Origin: Gemmatimonadota bacterium
Lineage (GTDB): Bacteria > Gemmatimonadota > Gemmatimonadetes > Longimicrobiales > UBA6960
Direction of reading: 5' to 3'
DNA: 6,609 bases
NCBI GenBank assembly: GCA_022564535.1
Contig: JADFLD010000121.1
Coordinates: forward strand, 1 to 6,609
Position numbers and translations under genes: made by a program. Of this stretch, positions 1 to 6,583 are shown one piece after another (position 1 is the stretch's first letter; each line of letters starts with the position of its first letter). Below the pieces are notes generated by a model, which searched no databases, had not been told where the DNA came from, and worked only from the letters and a program-made list of their open reading frames with translations.

Positions 1-1425
1 AGGATGGCTGATTGGAGTCGCGGGCGCTGGCGCCGGACTCGGACTGGCTCGGTTACTGATCGAAGTCGCCGGGGGTCGGCTCGGCTCCTTCGTTCCTCGC
101 TCGGGTGAAATCGCCTTGCCTCCGAGCACGGTGGCGCTCGGGCTCATGCTCGGCCTCGGTGTCGGCTCGATCATCGCGACGGCAGCGTACGCACGAAGCC
201 TTGCGGGCGTCCGCGGCCTGAGTCTGCGGGGCGCGACCGGAACCACGCGCGTTGGAGGACGGACGACGATCGCCGTTCAGGTCGCGGTCGTCATCGCGCT
301 CTTGACGGGAAGCACCCTCCTCAGGCGGAGCGTCGAAGAGCTCGCCCGCGTGGAACTGGGGTTCTCGGGAGAGAACCTGACGACACTTCGGGTGGCCATC
401 CCCGACGCGCGCGCACGGCCGTACGACGACCGAATCGCGATCTACCGCGAAGTCGTCGACGCGGTCCGAAGGCTCCCGGAGGTCGAGACCGTCGCGATCG
501 GCTCGGTCGCACCCATCCGCATCGGCACTCGGGCCGGCGTCGTCATCGTCGGCGACCCATCCCGGCGGGATCTCCCCGATGCGGGTTGGCAGCCCATCGA
601 CGTCGGCTACTTCTCGGCTCTGGGCATGACCATGCTTCGAGGTCGCGTCTTCGCAGAGAGCGATGGTCCGGACGACAGGGACGTCGCAGTGGTCAACGAG
701 ACCTTCGCCCGAACCATCCTCGGGGGGCGGGGCGCCCTTGGCACCCAAGTGACGATGGGCCTGACGGGCACGGACGACCCCTGACGATCGTGGGTGTCGT
801 AGCGGACACGCGCACCCGGGGCCCGGCGACGGAGGCTGGGCCCGTGCTTTATCGCCCCATGAGTCAGACGACAGGCTTCGGAGCGAGCTCGGTCTTCCTG
901 GCGGCCCGATTCGCCCCAGGCTCTGCAATCAGCCCCGACTAAGTCCGGCGCGCGATCCGGCAGGTCCACCCGGGGCTTCCGATCTACGGAGAGGCTCGTG
1001 GCGAGGATCTGACCCGCCCCTTCCGAGCGTCGCAGACCATGTTGCTGTCGATCATGGTGATCTTCACAGGCACGGCGTTGCTGCTTGGCCTCGTCGGCGC
1101 TTACGGGATTTCGGCCCAAGCCGTCCGTCGGCGGCGCAGGGAGATCGGGGTCCGTCTCGCCCTCGGGGCCACGAGAGGACGCGTCACCGCTGAAGTCGTC
1201 GGGGAAGGGATGCGCTCGGCTCTGCTCGGAGTTCCCCCCGGGTTGGCGCTCGCGATGATTCTCGGGAGAACCATCGAGGAACTGCTCTTCGGTGTCGGCG
1301 CCGTGGACGTGTGGATCCTGCTGGGCGCGGTCACGGCGGTCCTCCTCGTCACCGCAAGCGCGCTTCTGGTGCCCGCGAGAATGGCGGCGGCGATCGATCC
1401 CGCACGCGCCACCCGGGAGGAGTAG
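1..1425 (+). pseudogene. MacB/FtsX-type (ADOP-like) permease, C-terminal half, broken by a frameshift and an in-frame stop
   Basis: The reading frame is open from base 2, so the gene begins before the window. Visible in order are the tail of a membrane helix, a second helix (about bases 122-185), a third (about 265-325, ending STLLRRSVEEL), a periplasmic core with VGYFSALGMTMLRGR and VAVVNETFAR, and then PLTIVGVVADTR. The last part is an FtsX domain with LLGLVGAYGISAQAV, REIGVRLALGATRG and the terminal PARMAAAIDPARATREE. This order matches the second half of the intact permease at 1904-4585. The frame changes at a four-C run (778-781): one added C would give DDPLTIVGVV and restore the frame. 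A TAA at 940-942 then interrupts the restored frame between SISPD and VRRAIRQVHP, where a residue such as Glu or Leu would be expected. Two independent lesions favour a decaying gene. Sequencing error remains possible, particularly at the C run. If functional, the product would be an inner-membrane permease of unknown substrate. Confidence 0.85.
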
Positions 1426-1462
1426 GGAACCCTCGGCGGGTACGGCTTGCAACCTTTTGCTA

Positions 1463-1510
1463 CCCTAGACCGTCTACAAGAGACAGGGTACTCTTGTAGC
1501 ATATCTAGGG
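1463..1510. promoter_or_regulatory. nested inverted repeat, candidate PadR operator/promoter region
   Basis: The spacer before the PadR gene contains a two-tier palindrome. The inner arms are CTACAAGAG (1474-1482) and CTCTTGTAG (1491-1499), a perfect 9-bp match around an 8-bp centre. The outer arms are CCCTAGA (1463-1469) and TCTAGGG (1504-1510), a perfect 7-bp match. Both tiers share one centre, and each outer arm is separated from its inner arm by exactly 4 bp. The repeat ends 57 bp before the PadR start codon. PadR proteins are dimeric winged-helix repressors that commonly bind inverted repeats in their own promoters, so autoregulation is the natural inference. I could not assign confident -35 and -10 hexamers. 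A TTGCAA at 1448-1453 has no good partner at normal spacing. Confidence 0.65.
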
Positions 1511-1567
1511 GAACGGAGCCACTCGATCGTATCGGGTGACCGGATCTGCCACACATCGGAGCGAGGG

Positions 1568-1903
1568 ATGACGCGTGCGCGCACGGAGCTGCTTCAGGGA
1601 ACGCTGGACCTCCTGATTCTCAAGACACTGCAGGTCGGCGAGCCGATGCACGGTTGGGGGGTGGCCGTACGTATTCAACAGCTCTCCGAGGACGTGCTCC
1701 AGCTGAACCAGGGCTCGCTGTACCCGGCCCTCCATCGCCTACAGGCCCACGGTTGGGTTCGATCCGAGTGGGGCACCTCGGAGAACAATCGGCGTGCCAA
1801 GTTCTACCGGCTCACCAAGTTGGGCCGGAGCCAACTCGCCGACGGGCAGGAGCAATGGGACCTGTTCACTTCCGCGGTTCAACGCATTCTCGCGGCCACG
1901 TAG
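1568..1903 (+). CDS. PadR-family transcriptional repressor
   Basis: This encodes a 111-residue winged-helix DNA-binding protein of the small PadR type (one winged-helix domain plus a short C-terminal dimerisation helix). The opening LLQGTLDLLILKTLQ (residues 8-22) is the family's typical first helix. MHGWGVAVRIQQLS (27-40) and the recognition helix around QGSLYPALHRLQAHGWV (48-64) follow. The wing is RSEWGTSENNRRAKFYRLT (65-83), and LGRSQLADGQEQWDLFTSAVQRIL (85-108) forms the C-terminal helix. The ATG is supported by GGAG at 1558-1561, six bases upstream, with a further GAGGG abutting the start. The gene sits between the nested palindrome at 1463-1510 and the permease gene, whose ATG comes immediately after this TAG. 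PadR genes next to this permease type are common in Acidobacteriota and Gemmatimonadota, where they are thought to control the permease. The effector ligand cannot be predicted from sequence. Confidence 0.93.
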   Translation: MTRARTELLQGTLDLLILKTLQVGEPMHGWGVAVRIQQLSEDVLQLNQGSLYPALHRLQAHGWVRSEWGTSENNRRAKFYRLTKLGRSQLADGQEQWDLFTSAVQRILAAT

Positions 1904-4585
1904 ATGATCGAACTCCTGCTCGACCGGCTGCGCGGCGTCTGGCTCAGAGTGAATACCCTGATGCGACCGGACGCTGCATGGCGCGACCTCGACGAGGAAA
2001 TGCGATTTCACGTCCAGATGGAAGCCGATCGTCTCCGGCAAAACGGAGCCCCTCCGAAGGAAGCACGCCGCCAGGCGATGATCCTCTTCGGAGGCATGAA
2101 TCGATTCAACGATGAGACCCGGGAGGCCCGGGGCACGAAATTCATGGAAGACGTAATGCAGGACCTCAAGTACGCGATCCGGATGATCTTCAAGAATCCC
2201 GGGTTCAGCGCGGTCGCGATTATCACGCTCGCGCTCGGCATCGGGGCGAACACGGCCATTTACACGGTGGTGAAGGCGGTCTTGCTCGACCCCCTGCCCT
2301 TCGATGACCCGGAGGATCTCACTCTGCTGTGGACGCAGAACAACGCTCAGAATCAGACAAAGTACATGGTGTCCCCGATGGACTTCGATGACTGGCGAAC
2401 CATGAATGCCACATTCGAGTCGATGGCAGGATACTGGCCTACGACGGGGACCGTGACCGAATTGGACGGTAATCCGACGAGGGTGCGCGTCGTCTACACG
2501 ACAGAAGACTTTTTCGACGTCATGGGGGCCAACGCACTGTCGGGCCGGACCTTCACGTCCGATGACGGGCCGGGTTCGGTAGCCGTCGCTGTGCTTAGTC
2601 ACGGTTTCTGGCAGCGCCGATTCGGTGGCGATCCGTCCGTGGTAGGCCAGGCGATGACACTCGACGGCGGGCCCATCGAGATCATCGGCGTCCTGAGGGA
2701 GGAGCACACCTTCCCCGACAACACCGACGTGTGGCTCAACATGACTTGGACCATGCAGATCCAGAGCCGCGGGGCTCGCTGGATGAGCGCCGTTGGACGG
2801 CTCGCGCAGGGGAAGGACCTCAGCGCCGCACGGGCTGACATGATCGGGGTCGCGACACGCATCGAACAGGCTAACCCCGAGTCGAACCGGGGCTGGACCG
2901 TGACGATGCAAAGCCTTCACGCCGAGATGGTCGGTGACACGCGCCAAGCGCTGCTCGTCCTCCTCGGCGCCACCGGGCTCATCCTCCTGATCGCGTGCGC
3001 AAACGTGGCCAACCTTCTCCTGTCGCGGTCCGAGGTCCGGGCCCGTGAGATCGCTCTCAGGGTCGCCTTCGGCGCGGAACGGGGACGGCTCGTGCGCCAA
3101 CTCGTCACGGAAAGTCTCGTCCTCGCAGGCGCCGGCGCCCTCCTGGGAGTCGGCCTGGCCAAGGTAGGGATTCGTGTTCTGCTGGGACTCGCACCCGTAG
3201 CACTCCCTCGCGGCGACGCGATCACGCTCGATGGCGCGGTGTTGGGCGTCGTCGCTGCGGTAAGCATTTTGACAGGCATTCTGTTCGGGTTGGCGCCCAT
3301 CGTTCGCCTGCTCGGTTCGGACGTCCACACCGCCATCCGGGACGGGGCTCGATCCACCGCCGGGGCCAGCAAGAGCCGAGTGCAGAGCGTGTTCGTCATC
3401 GCACAGTTCGCCATGGCCCTCATGCTCGTCGTCGGCGCGGGACTCCTGGTGCGAAGCTTCGAAAACCTGAGGACTGTCGACACCGGGTTCGTTCCCGAGG
3501 GCGTGTTGACGGTCGAGTTGGATGTGTCCACCGCGATCGCGTCGACCAATCAGGAAGTCATCGACTTCTACGAGCAGTTCGAGCGACGCATCTCCGAGCT
3601 GCCGGGGGTCGTGGCTGTCGGCGACGCGTCCACGCTCCCGCTAGGAGAGCCGCTCGACTACAACCAGGTGATCGCCTTCGTGGATCGGGAGATCGCCCTG
3701 GAGCTCGATCCTCGAGCCTACCTCCGACCGGTCAGTCCGGGCTTCTTCACCGCCATGCGGACACCCATCGTCGCGGGCCGCGACTTCACGATGGCGGACC
3801 GCGTAGACGCACCAGGCGTGGTACTCATCAATGAGGCGATGGCCGAGCAATTCTTCACGGGGGAAGATCCCCTCGGCAAGAAGATCGGAAACATGCAGAC
3901 GTGTCTCGGCCCGCTCGGATGCATACACGTGGCGGGGGGAATTCAGGAGTCCGAGATCATCGGAGTCGTGCACGACATGAGGTACGACGGCCTGCGCACG
4001 GAACCGACGCCTGCAATCTATTTCAGCGGACTCCAATCATCCGTCAAGCGACGGACGATATCCATTCGTACCACGGGCTCGACCGCGACGCTGCTGCCTG
4101 CGGTGAGGCAGGAGCTGGCTTCCATGAACCCGAGTGTGGCCCTCACGAATGTTCAGACGCTCGAGGACATCGTGGCCGTTGCTCAGTCACGGGACCGATT
4201 CAGCACGCTTCTTCTTTCGATGTTCGGAATCGTAGCCCTCCTCCTCGCCTCCGTCGGTGTGTACGGGGTGCTCTCGTACACGGTGGCCCAGCGACGTGCC
4301 GAATTGGGAATCCGCATGGCGCTCGGGGCGGACGGGGCCGACGTTCGTGGCATGGTGCTCGGCGACGGCCTGCGGCTCGTCTTGATCGGCCTCGCGGTCG
4401 GTGTCGTGGGAGCGATATCACTCTCCGGGCTACTCTCGAGCCAGCTCTACGGCGTCGATCCTCGCGAGCCCCTCATTTACGCAGCCGTTACGTCCACCTT
4501 GCTCGTGGTCGGGCTCATCGCCTGCTTCATTCCGGCATGGCGGGCGACCCGCGTCAACCCTGTGACGGCAATGCGGGCGGAATAG
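1904..4585 (+). CDS. ADOP-type (acidobacterial duplicated orphan permease) MacB/FtsX permease
   Basis: This is an 893-residue inner-membrane protein built from two MacB-like modules. Residues 1-70 are the cytoplasmic prefix typical of the family (RDLDEEMRFHVQMEADRLRQNG, KEARRQAMILFGG). LKYAIRMIFKNPGFSAVAIITLALGIGANTAIYTVV (88-123) leads into helix 1. A periplasmic core follows (about 130-340), then an FtsX domain with helices near 347-374, 402-430 and 442-466. The second module starts with a helix at about 495-517, has a second periplasmic core (about 520-765), and ends with an FtsX domain (768-793, 816-848, 856-878) including REIALRVAFGAERG-like LGIRMALGADGADV (801-814). This gives eight predicted membrane segments. 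The ATG abuts the PadR stop codon and no Shine-Dalgarno is evident, which suggests translational coupling. Family members lack a dedicated ATPase gene, and none is present here. The substrate is unknown; roles in drug or peptide export or cell-envelope stress are proposed by analogy with MacB. Two cysteines (667, 673) lie in a periplasmic insertion. Confidence 0.93.
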   Translation: MIELLLDRLRGVWLRVNTLMRPDAAWRDLDEEMRFHVQMEADRLRQNGAPPKEARRQAMILFGGMNRFNDETREARGTKFMEDVMQDLKYAIRMIFKNPGFSAVAIITLALGIGANTAIYTVVKAVLLDPLPFDDPEDLTLLWTQNNAQNQTKYMVSPMDFDDWRTMNATFESMAGYWPTTGTVTELDGNPTRVRVVYTTEDFFDVMGANALSGRTFTSDDGPGSVAVAVLSHGFWQRRFGGDPSVVGQAMTLDGGPIEIIGVLREEHTFPDNTDVWLNMTWTMQIQSRGARWMSAVGRLAQGKDLSAARADMIGVATRIEQANPESNRGWTVTMQSLHAEMVGDTRQALLVLLGATGLILLIACANVANLLLSRSEVRAREIALRVAFGAERGRLVRQLVTESLVLAGAGALLGVGLAKVGIRVLLGLAPVALPRGDAITLDGAVLGVVAAVSILTGILFGLAPIVRLLGSDVHTAIRDGARSTAGASKSRVQSVFVIAQFAMALMLVVGAGLLVRSFENLRTVDTGFVPEGVLTVELDVSTAIASTNQEVIDFYEQFERRISELPGVVAVGDASTLPLGEPLDYNQVIAFVDREIALELDPRAYLRPVSPGFFTAMRTPIVAGRDFTMADRVDAPGVVLINEAMAEQFFTGEDPLGKKIGNMQTCLGPLGCIHVAGGIQESEIIGVVHDMRYDGLRTEPTPAIYFSGLQSSVKRRTISIRTTGSTATLLPAVRQELASMNPSVALTNVQTLEDIVAVAQSRDRFSTLLLSMFGIVALLLASVGVYGVLSYTVAQRRAELGIRMALGADGADVRGMVLGDGLRLVLIGLAVGVVGAISLSGLLSSQLYGVDPREPLIYAAVTSTLLVVGLIACFIPAWRATRVNPVTAMRAE

Positions 4586-4600
4586 GCAGGCTACCCTGCC
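4585..4600 (+). terminator. weak hairpin directly after the permease stop codon
   Basis: GGCAGG (4585-4590) and CCTGCC (4595-4600) form a perfect 6-bp GC-rich stem with a CTAC loop, starting at the last base of the permease stop codon. No T-tract follows, so it does not fit a standard intrinsic terminator, although it is in the right place between two convergent genes. The rest of the 143-bp spacer (4586-4728) shows no gene. It contains only a short GGGG-TCAA-CCCC stem (4628-4639) and the repeat copy at 4695-4732. Confidence 0.25.
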
Positions 4601-4694
4601 CGCCACAAGGCAAGGCCGGCGTCTCTTGGGGTCAACCCCGCGTGAGCCTCAAGCGTCGTTGGCCGAAATGCTCCACGGGGATGGCGCCTCACCA

Positions 4695-4732
4695 GGCTCC
4701 GTGTCCACTGAACCTCAGTTACAGTCCCCTAG
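4695..4732. repeat. imperfect direct repeat of about 38 bp, copy 1 (3' side of the beta-barrel gene)
   Basis: Read on the plus strand, this copy contains GGCTCCGTGTCCAC, then six unrelated bases, TCAGTTACAG, and a CTAG end. The CTAG overlaps the beta-barrel gene's final Phe codon and stop (TTC TAG on the minus strand). The copy at 5453-5490 has the same block order with 13/14 and 10/10 matches in the two main blocks and the same CTAG end. Weaker similarity continues to the left (GATG about 10-15 bp before each copy). In this copy ACTGA-ACC-TCAGT (4707-4719) forms a small hairpin that is not preserved in copy 2. Confidence 0.75.
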
Positions 4733-5343
4733 AAAACGTCGAAACCGAAGTGACCAGCCAGCGTGAACGTCTTGTTCTTCAGTGACTGGGGCGCTGCCTC
4801 GTCCACCGAGGTCAACCCGACCGCATACGTCAGCTCCACCCCCGCGTAGGCGAGTCCACCCAAACGGAAGCTCAGGCCGAGCCCCCCGGTGCCAGACCAC
4901 TCGAGGCCCTTAACGTCGAAGCCTCCCGCAAGGTCCTTACAGTCCTGCGCCACCCCCGCGGCAGGAGTTATTTCGCAACCCGTGTTGATGCCGATCGTGG
5001 GCCCCAGAATCAAATTGAGTCGAATCGGTCCCGCCCCGACGAGCGGAAAGCGTAGGTGCACTGGCAACTCGACGTAGGTCAGGTCGATGATCGACGCCGC
5101 GTTGTCGATCGTCTGCTCGACGCCCTTTTGGGACCAACTTCCACCTAGGTTGAGACCGATCGGGCCGATCGGGATGACGAGGTCGATCCCGAAGGTCTTG
5201 CCGGCACTTCGCACGGCGTCGCTGACGACTGAGCCACTGAGCTTCGAGAAATTGACCCCAGCCGAGAACTCGATGCCTTGGGACCGTGCGGGCACGGCGG
5301 TGAAGGCGAGCAGAGCCACCAGTCCAAACAGCTTCTTGATCAT
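4729..5343 (-). CDS. outer-membrane beta-barrel (porin-like) protein
   Basis: This encodes a 204-residue secreted protein. Residues 1-22 (MIKKLFGLVALLAFTAVPARSQ) form a classical signal peptide, with cleavage likely near ARS-QG. The remainder alternates short amphipathic strands and turns: GIEFSAGVNFSKLSG, KTFGIDLVIPIGPIGLNLGGSW, IDLTYVELPVHLRFPLV, IRLNLILGPTIGINTG, GTGGLGLSFRLGGLAYAGVELTYAVGL and KTFTLAGHFGFDVF. It ends in a C-terminal phenylalanine, as expected for a protein inserted by the BAM machinery. The pattern matches the 'porin family / outer membrane protein beta-barrel' group (OMP_b-brl type, about 200 residues). Cys123 and Cys135 could form a loop disulfide. The start is fixed by AGGAGG at 5350-5355, six bases before the ATG. 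An upstream in-frame GTG (5487) would hide the signal peptide and was rejected. The gene converges on the permease and follows the IS element. The ligand or physiological role cannot be stated. Confidence 0.85.
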   Translation of the reverse strand: MIKKLFGLVALLAFTAVPARSQGIEFSAGVNFSKLSGSVVSDAVRSAGKTFGIDLVIPIGPIGLNLGGSWSQKGVEQTIDNAASIIDLTYVELPVHLRFPLVGAGPIRLNLILGPTIGINTGCEITPAAGVAQDCKDLAGGFDVKGLEWSGTGGLGLSFRLGGLAYAGVELTYAVGLTSVDEAAPQSLKNKTFTLAGHFGFDVF

Positions 5344-5349
5344 CACTGT

Positions 5350-5355
5350 CCTCCT
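5350..5355 (-). promoter_or_regulatory. ribosome binding site deciding the start of the beta-barrel gene
   Basis: The minus strand reads AGGAGG here, a perfect Shine-Dalgarno core six bases upstream of the ATG at 5343. This decides between that ATG, which opens directly with a signal peptide, and the in-frame GTG at 5487, which would add 48 residues without recognisable character. No convincing promoter hexamers were found in the 147-bp upstream spacer (5344-5490). Confidence 0.85.
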
Positions 5356-5452
5356 GCCGATCGGCGTCAGTACATTGGGGCGACGAAATGCACCCAAGGG
5401 CTGAAGATAAGTTACCAGCGCATTGCAACTGATGCTGTGATGACATCCGCGC

Positions 5453-5490
5453 GGCTCTGTGTCCACCCAGATATCAGTTACAGGCACTAG
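5453..5490. repeat. imperfect direct repeat of about 38 bp, copy 2 (between the beta-barrel gene and the IS)
   Basis: On the plus strand this copy reads GGCTCTGTGTCCAC, then seven divergent bases, TCAGTTACAG and a CTAG end, matching copy 1 at 4695-4732 in the same orientation. In copy 1 the CTAG contains the stop codon of the beta-barrel gene. Here the equivalent CTAG is the last host sequence before the insertion sequence. This makes copy 2 a probable 3' end of a second, upstream gene of the same family, cut off from the window by the IS. Confidence 0.7.
5487..5490. other. CTAG target site of the IS5-like element
   Basis: CTAG lies immediately outside the IS end. IS5-group elements are known to insert at YTAR tetranucleotides, most typically CTAG, and to duplicate them. 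Only one flank is in the window, so the duplication itself cannot be confirmed. Confidence 0.65.
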
Positions 5491-5506
5491 GGAAGCTCTG
5501 AAAAAG
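5491..5506. repeat. terminal inverted repeat of the IS5-like element (transposase 3' side)
   Basis: GGAAGCTCTGAAAAAG begins directly after CTAG and keeps the GGAAG start and GAA-AAG end of the IS5 terminal repeat. The partner repeat is not within the window, so the inner boundary of the repeat cannot be set exactly. Confidence 0.7.
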
Positions 5507-5566
5507 GCGCCCGAAAGGCAGCCGGATGAGAGACGGGGCGGTCAGGGTAGGTGAGCCAAGCGGTTT

Positions 5567-5617
5567 TGACCTCGCGAACTCGGCGCGAGGTGCTCATTTC
5601 CTGCTTTTTCGAGGTCA
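5567..5617. other. subterminal alternative stem-loops in the IS, overlapping the transposase stop
   Basis: ACCTCGCG (5569-5576) pairs perfectly with CGCGAGGT (5584-5591) around a 7-nt loop. The overlapping TGACCTCG (5567-5574) also pairs perfectly with CGAGGTCA (5610-5617), whose last three bases are the transposase stop codon on the minus strand. The two stems are mutually exclusive. A T-rich run (5603-5609) lies between them on the plus strand but is too far from the first stem for a textbook terminator. It may terminate transcripts or block readthrough at the IS end; the function is inferred only. Confidence 0.45.
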
Positions 5618-6583
5618 GAGGGTACACGTCGCCCCCGGTGGCATCAGCTGGCGACGAACCATGTAGAGATTGGCGAGCGCGAACATCGTGTAGGCTCGGA
5701 CTCTGTTCTTGGCGAGCCCTCGATACCGGACCTTGTCGAAGCCCCACAGTCGCTTCACGACCCGGTAGGCGTGCTCGCCTCGAGCGCGGACCCGCGACCG
5801 ACTACGGTTGATCTTCTTCCACCGATCCGTCAGCGGGTGCTTGGCAGTCGGTCGCCGGTTCACTCGGTATCGGACGTTGCGTGCCTGGAAGCTGCGCCGA
5901 TCGTCTTCCTTCCAGTAGGCCTGGTCACCATAGATCTCATCTTCCTCACCATGCAGTAGCTCAGGCATCTGCTTGATATCGGCCTGCGCCGCGTCGGTCA
6001 CCGTCAGGTGGTGGGTCAGTCCTCGCTTGTCCGTGCCGGTGTGGATCTTCATGCCGAAGTACCACTGCCTGCCTTTGCGTGTCTGCTTCATCTCGGGGTC
6101 TCGCTTGCCGGCCTTGTTCTTCGTTGAGCTCGGCGCATGGATGATCGTCGCATCTACGATCGTGCCCGACTTCAGGAGTAGATGCTTTTCTTCCAGGAGG
6201 CTCCGAATCTGTCCGAAGATCGCCTCCGTCAGCTCATGCCTCTCCAGTAGATGGCGGAACCGAAGGATCGTCGTCTCGTCCGGTACCCGGTCCTCGCCAA
6301 GCTCCACGCCCACGAATCGTCGGATCGACTCCGAATCGTAGATCGCGTCCTCCGCCGCCGGATCCGACAGGTCGAACCACTGCTGCACGAAGTAGATCCT
6401 GAGCATCACCTCCAGACCCAGGGGCGGACGCCCTCCCTCGCCCTTCAAGTAGTGAGGCTCGATCACACCCGTCAGACGAGCCCATGGGATCACCGCGTTC
6501 ATCTCAGCAAGGAACCGCTCACGTCGCGTCACCTTGCCCTTCCTCTCCCACGCCAGTCCCGCAAACGTCCGCTGCTCGCTCAT
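5615..6583 (-). CDS. IS5-group DDE transposase
   Basis: This 322-residue transposase catalyses cut-and-paste-type movement of its own element. It is similar to E. coli IS5 InsH along the whole length, which is close to that protein's 326 residues. The N-terminal region has MSEQRTFAGLAWERKGKVTR, VIPWARL..VIEPHY, GRPPLGLEVMLRIYFVQQWFDLSDPAAEDAIYD and PDETTILRFRHLLERHEL. The DDE catalytic domain has Asp144 in GTIVDATIIHAPSSTKNK, Asp220 in YGDQAYWKEDD and Glu270 in RARGEHAYRVVKRLWGF. The last fits the R-(3)-E-(6)-K signature of the IS4/IS5 superfamily (R266, E270, K277). DPEMKQTRKGRQWYFGMKIH (162-181) is another strongly conserved block. The ATG at 6583 is preferred because it gives the family-typical MS-Q-TFA start and has GGAG five bases upstream. 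A GTG one codon earlier is possible. No frameshift or stop interrupts it. The gene occupies most of the IS. Confidence 0.95.
   Translation of the reverse strand: MSEQRTFAGLAWERKGKVTRRERFLAEMNAVIPWARLTGVIEPHYLKGEGGRPPLGLEVMLRIYFVQQWFDLSDPAAEDAIYDSESIRRFVGVELGEDRVPDETTILRFRHLLERHELTEAIFGQIRSLLEEKHLLLKSGTIVDATIIHAPSSTKNKAGKRDPEMKQTRKGRQWYFGMKIHTGTDKRGLTHHLTVTDAAQADIKQMPELLHGEEDEIYGDQAYWKEDDRRSFQARNVRYRVNRRPTAKHPLTDRWKKINRSRSRVRARGEHAYRVVKRLWGFDKVRYRGLAKNRVRAYTMFALANLYMVRRQLMPPGATCTL

Noticed and set aside
770..790. Programmed ribosomal frameshifting in the upstream permease.
   Set aside because: There is no heptameric slippery site or downstream structure that I can support, and a separate in-frame TAA at 940 would still stop translation. 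A lost C in the C run is simpler.
1739..3328. A 529-codon open frame on the minus strand across the PadR and permease genes.
   Set aside because: It is antisense to two well-identified genes, has low-complexity charged composition with no recognisable domain, and is expected in GC-rich DNA. The minus frames at 53-928 and 607-1452 are rejected for the same reason.
4628..4639. GGGG-TCAA-CCCC stem as the terminator between the convergent genes.
   Set aside because: The stem has only four pairs and no adjacent T-tract on either strand.
3901..4785. A 294-codon plus-strand open frame overlapping the 3' end of the permease.
   Set aside because: It is rich in Arg, Gly and Pro with no motif, overlaps the conserved FtsX domain in another frame, and runs into the antisense of the beta-barrel gene.
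5427..5479. Inverted repeat AACTGAT (5427-5433) / ATCAGTT (5473-5479) upstream of the beta-barrel gene, as a possible operator.
   Set aside because: Seven-base matches this far apart are frequent by chance, and part of it belongs to the direct-repeat block already described.
5344..5487. A GTG start at 5487 that would extend the beta-barrel protein by 48 residues.
   Set aside because: The extension would bury a clear signal peptide, has no ribosome site, and starts at the IS junction. The ATG at 5343 has a perfect AGGAGG.
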